Part shown: positions 60,190-64,000 of the stretch, one piece after another
Layout of the letters: each line of letters begins with the position of its first letter
Numbering within the stretch: the first letter of the stretch is position 1
Origin: Cyanobacteria bacterium SZAS-4
Lineage (GTDB): Bacteria; Cyanobacteriota; Vampirovibrionia; Obscuribacterales; Obscuribacteraceae
NCBI GenBank assembly: GCA_018266255.1
Contig: JAFEAT010000007.1
Coordinates: 372,001-436,000, forward strand
Length of the DNA stretch: 64,000 nt
Direction of reading: 5' to 3'
The notes under the pieces: model-generated
Told to the model about the DNA's origin: nothing
Databases searched by the model: none
Seen by the model: the letters and a program-made list of their open reading frames with translations, nothing else
Made by a program: the position numbers and the translations under genes

Positions 60190-60310
60190 GAAGGTTTCCA
60201 CTAGTGCTAACTAGTGAGGTTTTTACTCGTAACAGCGAGGTTTTTACTCGTAACAGCGAGGTTTTTGCTCGTAACAGCGAGGTTTTTACTAGTAATTAGC
60301 GAGGTTTCCA
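60190..60310. repeat. 21-bp tandem repeat beginning in the last codons of the GT-C gene
   Basis: Unit GAGGTTTTTACTCGTAACAGC repeats four times at about 60216-60300, with diverged copies at the ends. On the minus strand the unit begins with the last codons of the upstream gene (AAACCTCGC, then TAA 60296-60298), and each 21-bp unit carries a TAA in the gene's own frame. Confidence 0.85.
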
Positions 60311-62056
60311 TACGGTCAAGTCACCGTCACCAATTGAGCCAGGGAAAACTTTGTCGACGACCCAATACTTATCCATCAAAGGTTCTAGTTCGGGGTGATC
60401 CAAATGTAATGCGCGCGGAAAAGTGGTTATCAAATAGAGATTGGCTGGATTTTGTTTTTGCAAAATTTCGGTGAATTCAGGAATTGTTCGCGCGTCGAAA
60501 AAATCTTGATTCAATCGCAAACCAGAGCGGTTGGCATAATAAGCCACGCCCTCGCGCGCCGTATAGATAGAGAATGGATACGCTTTCCCCGGCTTCGACT
60601 GCACGTACAAAAGAGCGCTACGAAAATCTTGCTTCGGAATTTTGTAGTATTGGATTAGAGACGGTAGATTTACCGCTGCAACGCACAAAATGCCAAATAG
60701 AAAAACAATCGGCAGAAGAGCAGGAGGCAATTTCTTCTGCGGACTCGCTTTGGCCAGACTCACTTTTGCCAGACAGACTTTTACAGCGACATAAAATCCA
60801 ACCGCGAAAACTAGCAATGCAAATGGAAGAGCGAGTAGAAAAAACCTCGGTGAAACAGCCAGGCCCTGCTTCAATAAGTAAGAAGCCAACAAAATTTCAG
60901 GCAACACGAGCGCGGCTAGACAGATCCAACTACAACGAAAAATCGCTCGCAATCCAGCTATCGAAATAAACAATCCGGGGATCGCAGCAAGTAAGATTTT
61001 AGGACCACTAGCTATCTTGAGCCCGCGCACGACTTCATTGAGGAACTCTGCTGAGAACAACGTAAAGCCAGTCGATTGGACCTTGTATGTCTCTTGCACA
61101 ACGGCATTAGCCTGCGGAAATATGATGCTGTATAAATGCAATACCAAGAGTAGTGCCAAGAACATCACTGCAGACAATCTTCGAAACAAAGCCCATCCGC
61201 CCTTGCTGCGACGCTGAACAACGATTGATGCGGCGATCGCTATGAGAAAGTGAGCGATCAGCACCGACAAACTTGCAATGATTGAAGCCATGTTTAAAAA
61301 GATGCACAAGCAGTAACCAGCCCAGTGGGAGACCTTGTCTTTCTTGATTCCGCGAATAAGAAACAAGGTAGCGGCTAGAGTGAAGAGCAAGTGTGCTGTG
61401 TACCCGCGCGCATTTTGCGAGAAAAAAATATGTTGGTACGAAACAGCCAGCAAAAACGCTGTCGCTACAGAAACCCAACGATTAGCAATGACTCGAGTCA
61501 ATAGATAAAAAACGGGAATGGTGGCAACTCCGATTAGAACTGACGGCAATCGCACCGCCCACTCGTGCTCACCAAACGCCGATACCGCCATCTTTTCCAG
61601 GAGCGTGTAAAACAGATGATTGTTAGTGCTGTAATAAGTCGTTAAAAGTCCGAACACAGAACTGTCTCGATAGAAAGTGAGAGGCGTGATTTCATCAAGC
61701 CAAAAACTGGAATCGAGAAATAGACAGCGCAGTAGTAAACCAGCCACAACAACGACAGACAATGCTAGGGCTGCCTGTTTTTTGGTAAGCAATTCGACTT
61801 CATCGAGCTGTCTGGGAACGATCAAAGAATCCGCGGCAAGCCGCTGCCACCGCCATCCTGTCAATCCCATAAAGAGGCACCACAATCCATCGAGAAAGCA
61901 GCACCATCTCACGATAATCAAACTTTTGTCCGGGGAGCTAACTGAGCCCGGCGGCACAACAGCCTCGATGTGCACCGTGTTCGGTAAGACGAACGCAGCA
62001 ATTACGAGAATTGTGCCGACTAGAGAAACCGCTATCGATTCTTTGGTAATTCGCAA
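60296..62056 (-). CDS. Multi-spanning GT-C glycosyltransferase (GT39/ArnT-like)
   Basis: A 586-residue membrane protein with 11-13 helices. Helix 1 (SLVGTILVIAAFVLP) and a second helix precede the catalytic loop SSFWLDEITPLTF, with the D-E pair typical of PMT/ArnT-type enzymes, then YYSTNNHLFYTLLEKMA. A soluble C-terminal tail (from about 500) follows the last helix. These enzymes take sugars from polyprenyl phosphates outside the membrane. ATG 62056 fits the family. Its stop codon is the first unit of the tandem array downstream. Donor unknown. Confidence 0.8.
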   Translation of the reverse strand: MRITKESIAVSLVGTILVIAAFVLPNTVHIEAVVPPGSVSSPDKSLIIVRWCCFLDGLWCLFMGLTGWRWQRLAADSLIVPRQLDEVELLTKKQAALALSVVVVAGLLLRCLFLDSSFWLDEITPLTFYRDSSVFGLLTTYYSTNNHLFYTLLEKMAVSAFGEHEWAVRLPSVLIGVATIPVFYLLTRVIANRWVSVATAFLLAVSYQHIFFSQNARGYTAHLLFTLAATLFLIRGIKKDKVSHWAGYCLCIFLNMASIIASLSVLIAHFLIAIAASIVVQRRSKGGWALFRRLSAVMFLALLLVLHLYSIIFPQANAVVQETYKVQSTGFTLFSAEFLNEVVRGLKIASGPKILLAAIPGLFISIAGLRAIFRCSWICLAALVLPEILLASYLLKQGLAVSPRFFLLALPFALLVFAVGFYVAVKVCLAKVSLAKASPQKKLPPALLPIVFLFGILCVAAVNLPSLIQYYKIPKQDFRSALLYVQSKPGKAYPFSIYTAREGVAYYANRSGLRLNQDFFDARTIPEFTEILQKQNPANLYLITTFPRALHLDHPELEPLMDKYWVVDKVFPGSIGDGDLTVWKPR

Positions 62057-62367
62057 TGATTTGATTGAAGAAGTGCTGCCCGTGATCTTGGCTAGATCAT
62101 GCTACACATTACGCGTTGCTTACGTTCCAATAAAGATTAGACGAGCGTTATGAAAGATTTTTTTGTCCGCAGAAGCCCAGTCAGAAAGGGTTTGAGAGGA
62201 AGATGATCTCGAGGATAGAAGATTGTCAAACGAGTATGAAACCTGGCGAATGATTGGATGTTGACAAACGGGTTATCCTAAGCAGCGCAACTTGACCACC
62301 TGCAAAAGGTCCTGGTTGGACCTCCGTTCCGCAAACGTCTTCCGATAATAGGAAACAAGAACAATTT
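62057..62367. other. Divergent gap before the His-rich methyltransferase
   Basis: About 311 bases between divergent genes. It contains a small perfect hairpin AGGTCC (62307-62312) and GGACCT (62318-62323) with a five-base loop, about 45 bases before the methyltransferase start, and TTGACA near 62262 with no matching -10 box. No open frame of note. Confidence 0.4.
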
Positions 62368-63291
62368 ATGAGCACAAAATTAGAATCAGCTCCGCAGATA
62401 TTCGAACCTGAGTACTACCAGCGCCTTTACGACATTGAAGAGAATCACTGGTGGGCTCAAGGTATGCGAGACGCAATGGTTGCGTTGCTACGCAAACCAA
62501 CCGCCAACATGAAGAATATCCAGGTTCTCGATATTGGCTGCGGAACAGGTTATTTGCTCGATTTTGTGCAAAAGCAATATCCACTGGCAGAAGAACCAAT
62601 CGGTTTGGACTACTCTGAACATGCTTTGAAGTTCTGCGAAATGCGCGGAGCCACCAAGTTGGTTCTCGGCAGCGCTACTGACGTGCCAATTCCTTCAGCC
62701 AGCGTTGACTTGATCATTTGCATCGACACTCTCCAGCATTTGGCCGGCGCCGGCGCCGATGATAAAGCGATTGCCGAATTCAAAAGACTGCTGAAACCAG
62801 GTGGCTTGGTCTATCTTCGCACCAACTCATCCTGGGGAAGAGTGGCGTTGAAAGGTGCCGATAAAAATCAGTATCGCCGCTACGATGTGCCTACAGTAAC
62901 AAAGATGCTTCGACAAGCGGGATTCGTTGTCGAACGCGCGACTTATCTGAACACTCTCCCAAGTGCGTTTGGGGCGCTTCGTGAATACGTAAACGCGTTC
63001 AGAAATCGCGGTCGTCATCACCACGACCACGATCATGGACACGACCATCACGGTCACGAGCATGGACATGATCATGGACACGATCATGGGCATGGCAATG
63101 GACACAGCCACGGTCTGACCAATGAAACTAAAGCAATCGGTCCTGGATTAGCCATCAAGAACTACGCCAAAAATCTAAGTTGGTTGAACCGCCTCATGCA
63201 TACAGAACTGGCAATGGAAGCGGCTCTTCTCAATGCCAACATAGACCTACCGTTTGGACACTCCAGCGGCTTCGTTGCACGGAAGCCATAA
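62368..63291 (+). CDS. SAM-dependent methyltransferase with histidine-rich insertion
   Basis: A 307-residue class I methyltransferase: VLDIGCGTGYLLDF (53-66), GLDYSEHALKFCE, VDLIICIDTLQHLAG, and LKPGGLVYLRTNSSWG. Residues 217-249 are an insertion with 17 histidines alternating with D and G (HDHGHDHHGH-type), encoded at 63016-63114. Such tracts bind Ni, Zn or Co. The fold resumes after it with a helical end (LSWLNRLMHTELAMEAAL). It is the first gene of a plus-strand unit ending in the flippase. Target of methylation unknown; surface glycan is likely by context. Confidence 0.85.
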   Translation: MSTKLESAPQIFEPEYYQRLYDIEENHWWAQGMRDAMVALLRKPTANMKNIQVLDIGCGTGYLLDFVQKQYPLAEEPIGLDYSEHALKFCEMRGATKLVLGSATDVPIPSASVDLIICIDTLQHLAGAGADDKAIAEFKRLLKPGGLVYLRTNSSWGRVALKGADKNQYRRYDVPTVTKMLRQAGFVVERATYLNTLPSAFGALREYVNAFRNRGRHHHDHDHGHDHHGHEHGHDHGHDHGHGNGHSHGLTNETKAIGPGLAIKNYAKNLSWLNRLMHTELAMEAALLNANIDLPFGHSSGFVARKP

Positions 63292-63355
63292 AACACAACA
63301 AGACCTATGAACGTTCGCAGACACTCGGCTCTCGTAGACAATCCGGAGCTGGCTG

Positions 63356-64000
63356 ATGAGTAAAGACAAACCAGGCATCAGTCACAATTTCGCTATTCTT
63401 TCGGCTGGACAGATGATCAGCCGAATTTTGGCATTTGCAGTCACAATTCAAATGACTCGAGTGCTTTTACCGGATGAGTACGGCGCCATCGTCTTCGCCA
63501 TGACTGTTCTTGCTTATGTTGGCATCACAGTCGATTTCGGCTTCGACGCCTGGGGACCGCTTGAAGTCGCGCGCGGTATTACACCGATTCAGACAATTGT
63601 CAAAACAGTTGTCAGCTTGCGCCTTTTGATGCTCATTCCCGCTCTCGTGGTCCTGGGCGTGGCCACGTATTTCATGCCTTTACCGGACTTGACGAAAACA
63701 ATCATTCTCATTTCCGGTGCAACGATGCTCCCTAGCGCTTTGGATCTAAATTGGGTCTTTTTGGGAAGCAAGTCAATGGTACCGGCGATAGTATCAGACT
63801 GTTTGTGTCAAGCACTTATGGCCGCTGGAGTTTTTCTCTTCATCCGCCAACCCAGCGACGTCATCTACGTCCCGATTCTGACGTTGGCTACCCGCGCAAT
63901 CGCAGTCAGCTACCTACTCGTCACGTATGTACGAACATACGGAATGCTCCGAGTCGGCTGGGAACCAGAGACCATGAAGAAGTTTGTCAGCGGCTCCCTG
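63356..64000 (+). CDS. Wzx-like polysaccharide flippase, N-terminal part (cut by window edge)
   Basis: Open from ATG 63356 to the window end (215 residues visible). It has the start of a polysaccharide-biosynthesis (MATE/MVF) transporter: NFAILSAGQMISRILAFAVTIQMTRVLLPDEYGAIVFAMTVL, then further membrane helices (LLMLIPALVVLGVATYF, TIILISGATMLPSALDL, ALMAAGVFLFI). GGAG lies seven bases before the ATG. Wzx proteins flip lipid-linked repeat units across the membrane, which supports the glycan-cluster reading of the region. Confidence 0.85.
   Translation, partial: MSKDKPGISHNFAILSAGQMISRILAFAVTIQMTRVLLPDEYGAIVFAMTVLAYVGITVDFGFDAWGPLEVARGITPIQTIVKTVVSLRLLMLIPALVVLGVATYFMPLPDLTKTIILISGATMLPSALDLNWVFLGSKSMVPAIVSDCLCQALMAAGVFLFIRQPSDVIYVPILTLATRAIAVSYLLVTYVRTYGMLRVGWEPETMKKFVSGSL

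Noticed and set aside
62827..63111. Methionine/valine-rich minus-strand frame
   Set aside because: It is the complement of the histidine-rich tract (CAT codons read as ATG) and not a gene.

Overview
The window reads as chromosomal sequence of a moderate-GC, Gram-negative-type bacterium. I infer, without a database search, a non-photosynthetic relative of Cyanobacteria (Vampirovibrionia/'Melainabacteria', perhaps the Obscuribacterales). The reasons are a long cyanobacterial/plant-type IspH whose N-terminus contains NYHRKGFG, kinesin-light-chain-like TPR proteins, a cyanobacteria-like chemosensory operon with a hybrid CheA, and a Ppx/GppA polyphosphatase. No rRNA, tRNA, CRISPR array or prophage was seen. 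About 55 protein genes are supported, two of them cut by the window ends.

Layout. 0-2.5 kb: a minus-strand operon of alpha/beta hydrolase, dipeptide epimerase and a GH3-type acyl-amide synthetase (cut by the left edge). 2.7-7.7 kb: a frameshifted heme-oxygenase-fold gene, a LolA-like secreted protein, an ICMT-like methyltransferase, a START-like secreted protein and Ppx/GppA. 7.8-16.3 kb: two paralogous zinc-ribbon methyltransferases in opposite orientation flank a transposase-derived zinc-ribbon/winged-helix protein, a sugar-nucleotide epimerase, a TPR protein and a GT2; a GH15 glucoamylase follows. 16.5-23.4 kb: housekeeping genes (hemY, hemE, queD-like, a thioredoxin-reductase-like flavoprotein without its CxxC, ispH, a HAD phosphatase). 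23.5-30.3 kb: a long disordered protein, a membrane-anchored pseudo-receiver, phhB, a TM2/zinc-ribbon protein and a HAD protein.

30.6-44.6 kb is one chemosensory and phosphorelay block: cheW, cheR-TPR, cheW, an MCP with two HAMP units, a CheA-receiver hybrid, cheB, a receiver, a PAS-receiver-Hpt hybrid, an Hpt and a coiled-coil/TPR membrane protein. No flagellar or CheY-motor gene is nearby, so the output is probably not flagellar. 44.8-47.2 kb holds a small membrane protein, an HtrA protease and a stand-alone Clp N-domain protein. 47.2-64 kb is a surface-glycan cluster: two GT-C membrane glycosyltransferases, two GT4, four related GT2, three Gfo/Idh/MocA dehydrogenases, a polysaccharide deacetylase, two methyltransferases (one with a long His-rich segment) and the start of a Wzx-like flippase.

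Two genome-scale sequence patterns stand out. First, seven intergenic loci carry 13 copies of a roughly 20-bp palindrome centred on GATATC. Neighbouring copies are spaced 36 bp apart (35 once, 72 once), and the loci occur in convergent, divergent and tandem gene contexts alike. Second, short tandem repeats of 9-21 bp start right at stop codons in several gaps, and in-frame repeats (15-18 bp where the unit is clear) build the disordered linkers of several proteins. Both suggest an active repeat-generating process that tolerates growth only where frame or gene boundaries permit it.
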